Shown here one piece after another: positions 7,968 through 18,230 of a stretch of DNA of 64,000 nucleotides. The translations under genes were made by a program, and so were the position numbers. Numbering within the stretch: position 1 is the first letter of the stretch; every line of letters starts with the position of its first letter. The DNA is from Neolewinella marina (GTDB lineage Bacteria > Bacteroidota > Bacteroidia > Chitinophagales > Saprospiraceae), in contig NZ_PDLO01000009.1 of the NCBI RefSeq assembly GCF_002631205.1, positions 1-64,000 on the forward strand, written 5' to 3'. The notes under the pieces were generated by a model. That model did not search any database, had not been told where the DNA came from, and saw only the letters and a program-made list of their open reading frames with translations.

Positions 7968-9423
7968 AAAGGCACTTACGGTGGTGGGACTGCTGGCAAC
8001 CGTCTTTCTCGTGTATCTGATCAGCCAGGCCGTGGCCTCCTGGTCGGCGGATCCATCGGTCGGTCACCACGCCGCCCCGCCCGCCCCCAGCGTGCTCACC
8101 ATCGCCTTCGGCAGCTGTAACCGCGAGGATCGGCCCCAGGCGTACTGGGAAACCATCGCTGCCCACCACCCCGACGCCTGGCTGTGGCTGGGCGACAACG
8201 TCTACGCCGACACCGGCAACCGGGAAGCGATGGCCGCCGACTACGCCACCCAGCGCAACGCCCCGGCCTACGCCGCCTTCGTGGAGAATACCCCGCTCAT
8301 TTACGGCACCTGGGACGACCACGACTACGGCAGCAACGACGCCGGCCGGGAATGGAGCGGCAAGGACATGGCCGAGGAATTACTGCTCGACTTCCTGGAC
8401 GTACCCGCCGACGCCGAGGTGCGGCAGCGGCCGGGCGTCTACCAATCCTACCGCATCGGCAAGGTGAAGGTCATCCTGCTCGATACCCGCTACTTCCGCG
8501 ATGCCCTCTACCCACCGGTGCGATCCGGCGACCGCTACGGGCAAAACCCCACCGGCGACGTGCTGGGAGAGGCCCAGTGGGCCTGGCTGCGGGAGGAACT
8601 GACCAACAGCGATGCGGCGGCCCACGTGATCGCCAGCAGCATCCAGGTACTGCCCACCGACCACGGTTTCGAGAAGTGGGACCTCTTCCCCGCCGCCCGC
8701 GCCCGCCTGCTGTCGCTCCTCGAAGAAGTGCGCCCCGCCCTGCCCCTGCTGCTGAGCGGCGACCGTCATCTGGCGGAAATCATGGTGGATACCGTGAACG
8801 GCTTTCCCATCCACGAGATCACCTCCAGCGGTCTCACCCACGTCTACGCCGCGGCCAACGAGGCGAACAACAAGCGGATCAGCCCCCTGATCGCCGTGCG
8901 CAACTTCGGATTGCTGCACTTCGTCGATACCCCCGGGGGACTGCAACTGCTCGCCGAAATTCGGGCCATCGAGGACAATGCCGTACTGGCTACCCTGACC
9001 CTGCCGGCCGGAAACACGAACAAAGCGGAACTGATGCCGCTTGTCTACCCTAAAGAACCCATGGCGCGCCAGCTCCCCCCCTGCCCCGAAACGCCCAACT
9101 GCGTCAGCACCCAGACCCTGCAGCCCCGCAAGCAACGGGAGCCCATTCCCTTCACCGGAAGCGTCGACGCGGCCCGCGAAAAGCTCAAGCGGGTGATCGA
9201 CAATATGCCCCGCACTACCTTGATCGAGGAAGACGGCAACTACCTTCACTACACCTTCCAGACCTGGCCCATCCCTTACCTCGACGACGTGGAATTCCTG
9301 ATCTCGCCCGAAGAGGGGGTGATCCACTACCGCAGCGCCAGCCGGGTGGGCCACAGCGACCTGGGCGTCAACAGCCGCCGCATGAAGAAGGTGGTTAAGG
9401 CCTACCGATCCGTGGAACCCTAA
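7960..9423 (+). CDS. PhoD-like metallophosphatase fused to DUF1499
   Basis: A 487-residue protein from ATG 7960, chosen because MLKKALTVVGLLATVFLVYL gives an N-terminal membrane/signal helix and because it overlaps the preceding stop (ATGCTTAA). The central domain is a PhoD-type alkaline phosphatase/phosphodiesterase: FGSCNRED, WLGDNVYAD, WDDHDYG, LLDTRYFRD and LSGDRHLAE supply the metal-binding residues. From about residue 368 the sequence switches to a DUF1499-like domain (CPETPNCVST, PYLDDVEFLI, GHSDLGVNSRRM). The two domains are usually separate proteins, so this looks like a fusion. Likely periplasmic or outer-envelope; substrate unknown. Confidence 0.85.
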   Translation: MLKKALTVVGLLATVFLVYLISQAVASWSADPSVGHHAAPPAPSVLTIAFGSCNREDRPQAYWETIAAHHPDAWLWLGDNVYADTGNREAMAADYATQRNAPAYAAFVENTPLIYGTWDDHDYGSNDAGREWSGKDMAEELLLDFLDVPADAEVRQRPGVYQSYRIGKVKVILLDTRYFRDALYPPVRSGDRYGQNPTGDVLGEAQWAWLREELTNSDAAAHVIASSIQVLPTDHGFEKWDLFPAARARLLSLLEEVRPALPLLLSGDRHLAEIMVDTVNGFPIHEITSSGLTHVYAAANEANNKRISPLIAVRNFGLLHFVDTPGGLQLLAEIRAIEDNAVLATLTLPAGNTNKAELMPLVYPKEPMARQLPPCPETPNCVSTQTLQPRKQREPIPFTGSVDAAREKLKRVIDNMPRTTLIEEDGNYLHYTFQTWPIPYLDDVEFLISPEEGVIHYRSASRVGHSDLGVNSRRMKKVVKAYRSVEP

Positions 9424-9424
9424 A

Positions 9425-10429
<1,005 letters not shown>

Positions 10430-10438
10430 AAGGCGCGG

Positions 10439-11260
10439 CTAGCGGGTGGCGGGGAGTTGAAAGAAATCGTGCAGGGCGGCAAAGCGCTCGGGGTAGCGGT
10501 GGGCGAAGCCCTCGGGGTGGCTGTGGAATACCGCCAGGGTAACGGCATTGCGGTCGATGTCCTCCAGGCCGATGAAACCCTTAAGGGCGGATTCCGAGAA
10601 GTCGGTCAGGCGGTGGATTTCCTCCCACGTCAGCGACTGGGCTGCCACGGCGGACCGTACGCCCGCGTCGATGTGGAAAAGGGCCCGGGCGTATTCGTAG
10701 AAGCCTAGCTGCAGGTATTTGTGGGGCTCAATTGCGGAGCGCAGGAAGTACTTCAGCGTCCAGATGATGACTCCGTCGCCGGGGTACATTTCGGAGGCGT
10801 GGAGGACGTCGTGTTCCGGCGTGGGGAATTGGTGGGGATAGAAAATGACGTTCTCGAAGCCCGGCAGCAGAAACTCCTCCCGGTAAAAGGTGATGGTGGC
10901 GGCCGAGGCGGCAACCATCAGGCGCACGTCGGCCGGGACGGTTTCGATGGCCATGCCCTGGAAATCGGTGGCTTCCCGCAGCAGGAAGGTGCGGCGGCGG
11001 AAGTCGCGCTTGCCCGCCAGGTCGAGGGAGCGGTAAAGGGGGAAGCGGTCCAGCAGCGGGGCAAGGTCGGTAGGCAAATCCGGCGGATGGCGCTTCCAGA
11101 ACCACCAGCGCAGCTGTGGGGCCAGGGTATAGGCGCCGGCCGCCGCCAGGGCGGGCAGCAGGAGGAGCTCGGACTGCACCTCCCCGGTCTGCCAGGTGAG
11201 GACGGCCCCCAGCAGGATGAGACAAAGGGCGGCGAGGTAAATAGCGCGTACGGGGTCCAT
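10439..11260 (-). CDS. MtfA/M90-like membrane protein with degenerate zinc motif
   Basis: A 273-residue protein from ATG 11260, which gives two N-terminal membrane helices (IYLAALCLILLGAVL; LLLLPALAAAGAYTL). The remainder resembles the MtfA/M90 zinc-dependent peptidases: a helical lead-in (FRRRTFLLREATDF), VRLMVAASAATITF, FENVIFYPHQF and DGVIIWTLKYFL. At the place of the catalytic HEFAH the sequence reads YEYAR, so both zinc histidines are gone. It is therefore probably not an active peptidase. It is the first gene of a two-gene operon with moxR. Family assignment is from memory of sequence patterns and is moderately secure. Confidence 0.7.
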   Translation of the reverse strand: MDPVRAIYLAALCLILLGAVLTWQTGEVQSELLLLPALAAAGAYTLAPQLRWWFWKRHPPDLPTDLAPLLDRFPLYRSLDLAGKRDFRRRTFLLREATDFQGMAIETVPADVRLMVAASAATITFYREEFLLPGFENVIFYPHQFPTPEHDVLHASEMYPGDGVIIWTLKYFLRSAIEPHKYLQLGFYEYARALFHIDAGVRSAVAAQSLTWEEIHRLTDFSESALKGFIGLEDIDRNAVTLAVFHSHPEGFAHRYPERFAALHDFFQLPATR

Positions 11261-11387
11261 GCGGGTCAGGGGGTGCGACAATGGTACGCCAAGATAGCGG
11301 GAAATGTTGCCGCGGGGGGGGCAGCGACCGGCGGAAAATCCGTATCTTAGGGAGGATAACCCCACGGAACCGCCAACCCCTTGCCCT

Positions 11388-11813
11388 ATGATGAATGAAG
11401 CCGTGCGGACGATCATGACGACGGAGGTCGTAACCGCCTACCCTGAACAAACCGTCGGAGAAATCGCCGAGCTCATGCTCAGCGGCCAACTGCAGCAACT
11501 GCCCGTGATCGATCACGACGGCCGGCTGGTGGGCATCATCACCTCCTACGATATGTGGCGCGACTGCCGCATTAATCCCGACAGCGAGAAGCGGCTGGTG
11601 GGCGAAGTGATGAATACCCGTGTACTCAAGCTGGCCCCCAAGGACAAGGTCGGTACCGCCGCCGAACTCTTCATGGACCGCCGCTTCAAGACGATCCCCG
11701 TAGTGAACCTGAACGGTACGCTGAAGGGGGTGGTCACCGCCTTTGACGTGATCCGGTATACCCTGCGGAAGGAGTATAAGGAGCCCATACTGTTTCGGGA
11801 GGTGATTTTGTGA
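11388..11813 (+). CDS. Tandem CBS-domain protein
   Basis: A 141-residue protein made of two CBS domains (residues about 7-60 and 73-130; note QLPVIDHDGRLVGIIT and IPVVNLNGTLKGVVT). Such Bateman modules bind adenosyl nucleotides and regulate partner proteins; no effector domain is attached. Start is ATG 11388 (or 11391, directly adjacent). A near-match -7 element, TATCTTAG, lies at 11343-11350. Partner unknown; the neighbours give no clue. Confidence 0.9.
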   Translation: MMNEAVRTIMTTEVVTAYPEQTVGEIAELMLSGQLQQLPVIDHDGRLVGIITSYDMWRDCRINPDSEKRLVGEVMNTRVLKLAPKDKVGTAAELFMDRRFKTIPVVNLNGTLKGVVTAFDVIRYTLRKEYKEPILFREVIL

Positions 11814-11895
11814 CCGGATAAGGCGGCTTTCGACCGGGCAGTAAAAGACCATGCATTCTCAGTAGATTGTCGACACACTACTGCTCGACCGTCCT

Positions 11896-13599
11896 ATGCG
11901 TACCCTAATCTTCGGTTGTATTCTACTATTCACCTGCGCCTGCGTCCGCGCCCAGGCCGTTTTCTCCATCCTTTTGCCGGAAAGTCTGGCCGATAGTGCG
12001 CTCGACGGCCGCCTGTTGCTTATGCTCTCCACCGACGACAGCGCCGAGCCCCGCTTCCAGATCTCGGACGGGCCGGAAACCCAGCTGCTCTTCGGGCGGA
12101 ACGTAACCAAGTGGAAGCCGGGCACCCGCGTGATGGTGGACGCAACCACCTACGGTTACCCCCTTGAATCCCTGGCCGAATTGCCTCGCGGCACCTACCG
12201 CGCCCAGGTGCTGTTGCACAAGTACGAGACCTTCCACCGCGGCGACGGGCATACGGTGCAACTGCCGATGGACCGCGGCGAAGGACAGCAGTGGAACCTC
12301 GCCCCCGGCAACCTGCTCAGTACCCCGGTAGAAATAACGGTCACCGCCGACCGATCGGCACCGATCGAACTGGCGTTCGACGATGCCATACCGCCCATCG
12401 CCGAGCCCGAGGATACCGAATACGTCAAGCACATCAAGATCCGCTCCGAACGGCTCAGTGAATTTTGGGGACGTGATATGTACCTCGGGGCTCACGTACT
12501 CCTCCCCGAAGGCTGGGCTGAGCATCCCGAGGTGGAATATCCCCTGGCCATCATGCACGGCCATTTTCCGGACGACTTCGGCGGCTGGCGGACCACCCCG
12601 CCCGACACCACCCAGCCGTGTGCTTACAGTGCCCGCTTCGGCCTGGACTGTTATAACCGTACGGTGGAGCAGGAAGCCTATGACTTTTACCAAATGTGGA
12701 CGGGCCCCGACTTCCCACGCGTCATCGCCATCGAGATACAGCACGCTAACCCCTACTACGACGACAGCTACGCCGTCAATTCAGAAAACCTGGGGCCCTA
12801 CGGTGACGCCATTACCTACGAACTGATCCCCGAGATTGAGCGGCGCTTCCGGGGCATCGGAGAGGGCTGGGCCCGCTTCGTGTACGGGGGCAGTACGGGA
12901 GGCTGGGAAGCACTGGCCGTACAGGTAAAATACCCGGACGAATACGGTACTTGCTATGCTGCCTGTCCGGACCCCATCGACTTTCGCGACTTCACCGTAG
13001 TGAACCTGTACGAAGACGCCAACGCCTACTACTTGGACAGCAAGTACAAACGCACCGAGCGGCCGGGGCACCGCGACAGTCTCGGCCACCTCTCCAGCAC
13101 CCTGCGCGAAATGAACCAGCGCGAACTGGCCCTTGGCGACAACAGCCGCAGCGGGCAGCAGTGGGACATCTGGGAAGCCGTATACAGCCCAGTAGGACCG
13201 GATGGCTACCCCCGGCGCATCTGGGACAAGCGCTCGGGCAAGATCAACCCGGAAGTGGCGGCGTACTGGCGCGAGCACTACGACCTGACGCATATCCTGC
13301 AGCGCGACTGGTCGGAACTCGGCCCCAAGTTGAAGGGTAAGCTAAATATCTACGTCGGAGACATGGACAACTACTACCTGAACAATGCCGTCTACCGCAC
13401 GGAAAAGTTCCTGCGGTCGGTAGACTTCGGGGGGGAAATCACCTACGGCGACCGCGCCGAGCACTGCTGGAATGGTGACCCCACCCAGCCCAACGCGATC
13501 AGCCGCCTGCGCTACCACCGGATGTTCATACCCAAGTGGACCGACAAAGTTGGGGAGCTAGCGCCCCAGGGCGCGGAGCTTGATTCCTGGCGGTATTAG
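11896..13599 (+). CDS. Secreted putative esterase (alpha/beta hydrolase, esterase-D-like)
   Basis: A 567-residue secreted protein with signal peptide MRTLIFGCILLFTCACVRAQ. The N-terminal 170 residues are a beta-rich accessory region. The C-terminal part resembles putative esterases of the esterase D/Fes type: LLPEGWAEHPEVEYPLAIMHG, then the nucleophile elbow GGSTGG with Ser333. A candidate acid is in YVGDMDNYYLN and a histidine in DRAEHCW near the end. This order (Ser, Asp, His) fits a catalytic triad. Substrate unknown. It converges on the alpha-oxoamine synthase across a hairpin at 13752-13803. Confidence 0.75.
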   Translation: MRTLIFGCILLFTCACVRAQAVFSILLPESLADSALDGRLLLMLSTDDSAEPRFQISDGPETQLLFGRNVTKWKPGTRVMVDATTYGYPLESLAELPRGTYRAQVLLHKYETFHRGDGHTVQLPMDRGEGQQWNLAPGNLLSTPVEITVTADRSAPIELAFDDAIPPIAEPEDTEYVKHIKIRSERLSEFWGRDMYLGAHVLLPEGWAEHPEVEYPLAIMHGHFPDDFGGWRTTPPDTTQPCAYSARFGLDCYNRTVEQEAYDFYQMWTGPDFPRVIAIEIQHANPYYDDSYAVNSENLGPYGDAITYELIPEIERRFRGIGEGWARFVYGGSTGGWEALAVQVKYPDEYGTCYAACPDPIDFRDFTVVNLYEDANAYYLDSKYKRTERPGHRDSLGHLSSTLREMNQRELALGDNSRSGQQWDIWEAVYSPVGPDGYPRRIWDKRSGKINPEVAAYWREHYDLTHILQRDWSELGPKLKGKLNIYVGDMDNYYLNNAVYRTEKFLRSVDFGGEITYGDRAEHCWNGDPTQPNAISRLRYHRMFIPKWTDKVGELAPQGAELDSWRY

Positions 13600-13751
13600 G
13601 TCACTGCCGATGGCGGGGGGGCAATTCGCAGTGGGGGGTCATCTGGAGGGGCAGACTTCCGAGAAAATGCAGTCGTCACGCCCAGGGCCGGCTTGCCTTT
13701 CTGAAAAGTAGCCTGTAACACCCTGCAGATTGCCGGGTGAGTAAGAAAACG

Positions 13752-13803
13752 AAGAGGGCTTCACAAAGCACCAATCTGGTTGGCATCTCTGTAAAGCCCT
13801 CTT
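13752..13803. terminator. Probable bidirectional terminator/hairpin
   Basis: AAGAGGGCTT (13752-13761) and AAGCCCTCTT (13794-13803) form a perfect 10 bp stem closing a 32-base loop that itself contains CCAA/TTGG. It lies between convergent genes (stops at 13599 and 13847). The T-tract is weak, so efficiency is uncertain. The rest of 13600-13846 has no convincing gene. Confidence 0.55.
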
Positions 13804-13846
13804 GCATTCGCGAAACGATATCCGCGACTTTCTGCGGTAGAAAAAC

Positions 13847-15112
13847 CTACACCACGTTGATCTCGCCGGCGCGGAACATCTCACCCATCTGGTGGTAGGT
13901 ACCGTCCTCGAGTTTGCCGCGTACGGCCTTGAAGGCGTCGATGGTGGTCTGGATGTCCTCCTCGCTGTGCTCGGCGGTGGGGATCAGGCGCAGGATCAGC
14001 TGTCCTTTGGGGATGACCGGCGGCAGTACCACCGAGCAGAAGATGTTGTAGTTCTCGCGCATGTCGTAGATGAGGGCACCGGCCTCGTAGGTGGTGCCTT
14101 TCATGAAGACGGGGGTAACGCAGGCACCGGTGTTGCCGATGTCGAAACCGGCTTCGCGGAGTCCGTTCTGGAGGTGGTGGACGTTCTTCCAGAGCTTTTC
14201 GCGGAGCTCGGGCTGTTCGCGGAGGAGCTTCAGGCGGGCCAGGCCACCCTTCACCATCGGCATACAGAGGCTCTTGGCGAAGACCTGGCTGCGCAGGTTG
14301 TAGCGGAAGAACTCGATGATCTCCTTGTCGGCGCTCACGAAAGCTCCGAAGCCCGACATGGCCTTGGCGAAGGTGGAGAAGTAGATGTCGATCTGGTCCT
14401 GGACGCCCTGCTCTTCGCCGGCACCCGCGCCGGTGGCGCCCATGGTTCCGAAGCCGTGGGCATCGTCGACCAGCAGGCGGAAGCCGTACTTCTCCTTGTA
14501 CTGGCAGATCTCCTTCAGGATGCCCTGCTCACCGCGCATGCCGAACACACCTTCGGTGATGACCAGGATGCCGGAGCCGCGCTTCTCGGCTTCTTTCTTG
14601 GCCTGCTCCATGCGGACCAGGAAGTGGTCGATGTCGTTGTGGGTAAAGGCGTACTTGGGGCCCTGGTGCATGCGGATGCCGTCCATGATACAGGCGTGAT
14701 CGTCGCGGTCGTACACCACCACGTCGTGGCGGGTAAGGCAGGCGTCGACGATCGACATGATGCCCTGGTAGCCGAAGTTGAGCAGCAGGGCCGCCTCCTT
14801 CTGGGTGAATTCCGCGAGCTCGCGCTCGAGTTGCTCGTGGGCGTCGGTTTCACCACTCATGATGCGGGCACCCATGGGGTAGGCCATGCCGTACTCGGCG
14901 GCGGCGTCGGCGTCGGCCTTGCGTACCTCCGGGTGGTTGGTGATGCCCAGGTAGGAGTTGATGCTCCAGATGATGCACTCCTTGCCGCGGAATTTCATCC
15001 GTGGCCCGAGCTCTCCTTCCAGCTTGGGAAAGGAGAAGTAGCCGTGGGCAACATCCTGGTACTGGCCCAGTGGGCCTTTGAATTCGCGGAATTTATCGAA
15101 GAGGTCTTTCAT
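13847..15112 (-). CDS. Alpha-oxoamine synthase (serine palmitoyltransferase / cysteate acyltransferase type)
   Basis: A 421-residue PLP enzyme that condenses an amino acid with a fatty acyl thioester. Start ATG 15112 gives MKDLFDKFREF. Visible are INSYLGITNHPEV near the N-terminus, LLNFGYQGIMS, the cofactor aspartate in LLVDDAHGFGTMG and the Schiff-base lysine in TFAKAMSG (Lys250). It belongs to the Bacteroidota clade usually annotated as serine palmitoyltransferase or KBL-like; the same fold includes cysteate acyltransferase for sulfonolipids, which gliding Bacteroidota make. Sequence alone does not tell serine from cysteate or glycine. The single-gene unit has a perfect -7 element upstream. 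Confidence 0.85.
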   Translation of the reverse strand: MKDLFDKFREFKGPLGQYQDVAHGYFSFPKLEGELGPRMKFRGKECIIWSINSYLGITNHPEVRKADADAAAEYGMAYPMGARIMSGETDAHEQLERELAEFTQKEAALLLNFGYQGIMSIVDACLTRHDVVVYDRDDHACIMDGIRMHQGPKYAFTHNDIDHFLVRMEQAKKEAEKRGSGILVITEGVFGMRGEQGILKEICQYKEKYGFRLLVDDAHGFGTMGATGAGAGEEQGVQDQIDIYFSTFAKAMSGFGAFVSADKEIIEFFRYNLRSQVFAKSLCMPMVKGGLARLKLLREQPELREKLWKNVHHLQNGLREAGFDIGNTGACVTPVFMKGTTYEAGALIYDMRENYNIFCSVVLPPVIPKGQLILRLIPTAEHSEEDIQTTIDAFKAVRGKLEDGTYHQMGEMFRAGEINVV

Positions 15113-15131
15113 GCTTGCGCTTTTCGGGGGG

Positions 15132-15139
15132 CAAAGATA
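15132..15139 (-). promoter_or_regulatory. Predicted -7 element TATCTTTG for the oxoamine synthase
   Basis: A perfect TAnnTTTG match on the minus strand, 19 bases before ATG 15112. No TTG was found at the -33 distance. Confidence 0.55.
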
Positions 15140-15190
15140 CGTTTTGTGGAAGTATTGTTGGGGGTGACCCCGAATTATGGAAAAGCCGGT

Positions 15191-15205
15191 GGCGCGGGTG
15201 CCGGC
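15191..15205. repeat. CGGCACCCGCG motif, copy 1
   Basis: Reads GGCGCGGGTGCCGGC on the plus strand, about 80 bases upstream of the oxoamine synthase start. One of five intergenic exact copies of an 11-base motif in this window (see also 20167, 23311, 30743, 62424). The rest of 15230-15416 shows no gene. Confidence 0.5.
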
Positions 15206-15416
15206 TGGACTTTGTCGTCCAGCTGCCACTGAAGTAAGGCGCTGATCCTAAAGCCGATGGCGCTGAAATAAAGGAATCGCCCCCGCCGTTTACCAGTAGT
15301 TCTCATGAAAAATCCTCCGCGTGGCAGGGGGCTCGGTCCGGTTGTCCGGCACTGATCCGCTTTTTGTCTACTGCGCGGCGACTGGCTTTTGCCACAACCT
15401 TACGATAGTACCTTCG

Positions 15417-18182
15417 ATGAAGTCCTTACTGCTGCCATTCCTGGCCCTGCTGCCCCTGCTGCTGGCCGGTCAAACCATACCTCACCAGATCAACGTACTC
15501 GACATCCAGCCCGACGGGGCCGACAAGGAAATCCTGGAAGTCGGCGCCCTCGGCGGGAAAGTGTTCTGGTCGGTGACCGGCGACGTGAATTACCTCTCCA
15601 GTGGCACCCTGGCCACCACCACCAGTTTCCCCGGCGGCATCGGGTTCCGCAGCGGCCTGGAGAACCTGGGCAACGCCGGCGACCTCTACTACTTCTACTA
15701 CGCCCACCAGGGCAAGGGCTACTACGCCGAGGTCGACGGCCGCCTGCCGGCTCCCCGCCCCCTGCGCTTCCCCCTGCTGAACAAGGACGGATACACCTAC
15801 ACCAACCCGGTCATGAGTGGCGGTAAAATTTACGTGATCCGCGACCAGCGGCAGAGCTCCCCCGCCCGCCACGTACGGCAGATCCTCGAGCTCAACCCCG
15901 CCACCGAAGGGGCCACCATCGCCTACGCCGATACCCTTGACTACGTGGCCGAGCCGGACAACGGTCGCCTCGCCGAACTGGACGGCCACCTCTACTTCAC
16001 CCACTTCCAGGGCGAAAGCTCCGGACCGGCCACCTACGCCGTCGCGAGCGGTACCGTGACCGATCTCGGTGTGGTTACCGGCGGCAGCCCGCTGGCGTTC
16101 CACCGCGCGGGTAACCGCATGCTGCTAAGCTACACCGATGCCATGGACCGCCCGGTAAGCCGCCTGGTCACCGCCTTCGGCAGCGAAGCCGAACACGCTA
16201 CCGCCCTGCAGGCCTCGACGGCTGTCGCCCTTGAATCGGCACTCGTGGCCACGGGAACGGACGGCAAGCTCTACGCCGCCGACTACACCTCCGGCAACAC
16301 TACCCTGCTGGTGGCCGGCAGCGGTGCCCACCCCCTCCGGGTGTTCCAGGTGAGCCCGACGGAAGTGCTCTACGCCCGCCCCATCCCGACCGGCGAGTGG
16401 GTACTCGGACGCACCGACGGTACCCCCGGCGGTACCCGCGACGTGGTGACCATCCCGTCGGTTGCCACCACCGGCCCCCAGGAGTTCGCCATGCTGGGTG
16501 AATTCGTGGCTTTCCTCTCCGCCAACCACCCCCTTTACCTCTTCGATCTGGGCAGTGAGGTGCTGCAGGAGGTCGCCGCCGACTGTTCGCGCTCCGTGGC
16601 CGACCCCGGCCTGGGTACCATTGGTGACCGGCTGTACTTCGCTGCCGACCACCCGGACTACGGGCGGGAAATCCACTACCTCACCATCCCGCAGCAGACC
16701 CAATTCAGCGGAACCGCTTTCCGCGACGACAACGGCAACGGCACCCAGGAATCCGGAGAACCCGGTCTGGCCAATATCCCCATCCTCGTGGACGGGGGTG
16801 AGGAGGCCCGGGTGTACACGGATTCGACGGGGCGCTTCACCCTGCTGGCGCGCCACGGCGATGACTACTCCGTCACCACCGACGCCCAGGACTGCTACCA
16901 CAACACCAGCAGCCAGGAAACCTATGCCTTCACCTACAGCGTGGCGGCACCCCCCGCCATCCAGTTTGCCTTTCAGCCGGAGGAAGGTGCCGCCAGCCTT
17001 TACCTGAAGCTCAACTCCGGGCGGGTGCGCTGCAATACGGAGGTACCCTACTGGCTTACGGTCTACAACGACGGCTGCCTGCCCGCCGCCGGTACGGCCA
17101 CCATCACTCTGCCCGAGAACGTGACTTACCTGGAAGCGGAACCCGCCCCGGCTACCCAGAATGGCCGCGAGCTCACCTTCACCTTCGATACCCTCCAGCC
17201 CGGACAGAGCTTCTACACCATCCTGAAGCTGAAGATGCCCGACGAAACCTTCGCCGGAGCCGACATCGAGGTGGGCGCTGCCGCGGGTGCCACGACCGCC
17301 ACCGGAATCCAGGCCACGGTAACCGATACCTACACCATGCCCCTGCGCTGCGCCATCGACCCGAACGACAAACTGGTAAGCCCCAGCCGCGAAGAGCCCA
17401 GCCAGAGCAACTACACCCAGCTGGACGAAGCGATCACCTATACCCTGCGCTTCCAGAATACGGGCAACGATACGGCCTTCGACGTCCGCCTCGAAGATCA
17501 GCTTTCGCACCACCTCGACCTGAACACCTTCCGCCCCCTGGCCGCCAGCCACCCTTACACGGTGCGCATGCTGGAAGGCGGAAACGTGATCTTCCGCTTC
17601 GACAATATCTTCCTGCCCGACAGCAACGTGAACCTGGTAGGCAGCGAAGGCTTCGTCAGTTTTGAGATCAAGGCCCGCCAGGACCTGCCCGACTTCACCG
17701 TCATCGAGAACACCGCCGCCATCTACTTCGACTTCAACAAGCCGGTGATTACCAACACCGTCCGCTCCACCATGGTGGAGGCCCTGGACTGGGACCAGGA
17801 CGGCTTCAATTTCTACGAGGACTGCGACGATACGAACTACGCCATCTCACCGGACGGAGTAGAACAGATGGACAGCGGCTTCGATGAAAACTGCGATGGT
17901 GTACAAGCCATCTCCGCCACCACGGCGGTCGCGGATGCCCTCGGCGGCAGCCTGAAGGTGTACCCCAACCCCGCGGGCGACTGGCTGCACCTGGAATACT
18001 CCGACCCCCTGCCCCTCCAGGCCCGGCTCGTTGACGCCACCGGGCGCGAACTGGAAAAGGTCACTTTCACCGGAGCCCTCCGCCTGGCTACGGCCGACTA
18101 CCCCGCCGGAGTGTACCTGCTGAAGGTTTCCGATACCCGGACGGGAGCGAGCACCGTGCGGCGGGTGATGGTTGGGGGGTAG
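15417..18182 (+). CDS. T9SS type A-sorted surface protein with SdrD-B-like, DUF7619-like and MopE-like modules
   Basis: A 921-residue secreted protein; ATG 15417 gives signal peptide MKSLLLPFLALLPLLLAGQ. Residues 20-430 look like a propeller of ELK/Kelch-type display strands. Residues about 431-500 are an SdrD-B-like domain (FRDDNGNGTQESGEPG). Residues 640-785 match the DUF7619 pattern (IDPNDKLVSP, YTLRFQNTGNDTAFDV, IYFDFNKPVITN). Next is a short MopE-like metal-binding segment (WDQDGFNFYEDCDD, ENCDG). The end is a type A T9SS sorting domain (LKVYPNPAGDWLHLEY, GVYLLKVSDTRTG). Presumed anchored to or released from the outer surface; ligand unknown. Confidence 0.88.
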   Translation: MKSLLLPFLALLPLLLAGQTIPHQINVLDIQPDGADKEILEVGALGGKVFWSVTGDVNYLSSGTLATTTSFPGGIGFRSGLENLGNAGDLYYFYYAHQGKGYYAEVDGRLPAPRPLRFPLLNKDGYTYTNPVMSGGKIYVIRDQRQSSPARHVRQILELNPATEGATIAYADTLDYVAEPDNGRLAELDGHLYFTHFQGESSGPATYAVASGTVTDLGVVTGGSPLAFHRAGNRMLLSYTDAMDRPVSRLVTAFGSEAEHATALQASTAVALESALVATGTDGKLYAADYTSGNTTLLVAGSGAHPLRVFQVSPTEVLYARPIPTGEWVLGRTDGTPGGTRDVVTIPSVATTGPQEFAMLGEFVAFLSANHPLYLFDLGSEVLQEVAADCSRSVADPGLGTIGDRLYFAADHPDYGREIHYLTIPQQTQFSGTAFRDDNGNGTQESGEPGLANIPILVDGGEEARVYTDSTGRFTLLARHGDDYSVTTDAQDCYHNTSSQETYAFTYSVAAPPAIQFAFQPEEGAASLYLKLNSGRVRCNTEVPYWLTVYNDGCLPAAGTATITLPENVTYLEAEPAPATQNGRELTFTFDTLQPGQSFYTILKLKMPDETFAGADIEVGAAAGATTATGIQATVTDTYTMPLRCAIDPNDKLVSPSREEPSQSNYTQLDEAITYTLRFQNTGNDTAFDVRLEDQLSHHLDLNTFRPLAASHPYTVRMLEGGNVIFRFDNIFLPDSNVNLVGSEGFVSFEIKARQDLPDFTVIENTAAIYFDFNKPVITNTVRSTMVEALDWDQDGFNFYEDCDDTNYAISPDGVEQMDSGFDENCDGVQAISATTAVADALGGSLKVYPNPAGDWLHLEYSDPLPLQARLVDATGRELEKVTFTGALRLATADYPAGVYLLKVSDTRTGASTVRRVMVGG

Positions 18183-18230
18183 GCTGGTTGGCTGGTTGCT
18201 GGTTGCTGGTTGGCTGGTTTCTGGTTGGCA
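18183..18230. repeat. GCTGGTTG short tandem repeat
   Basis: About six copies of a degenerate 7-8 base unit (GGCTGGTT, GCTGGTT) run directly after the stop at 18182. They are followed by a palindromic word (GACGGCTGAGGCCGTC) at 18235-18250. Confidence 0.8.

Noticed and set aside
13639-13884. 81-residue minus-strand frame
   Set aside because: It overlaps the convergent hairpin and the end of the oxoamine synthase, and has no recognisable feature.
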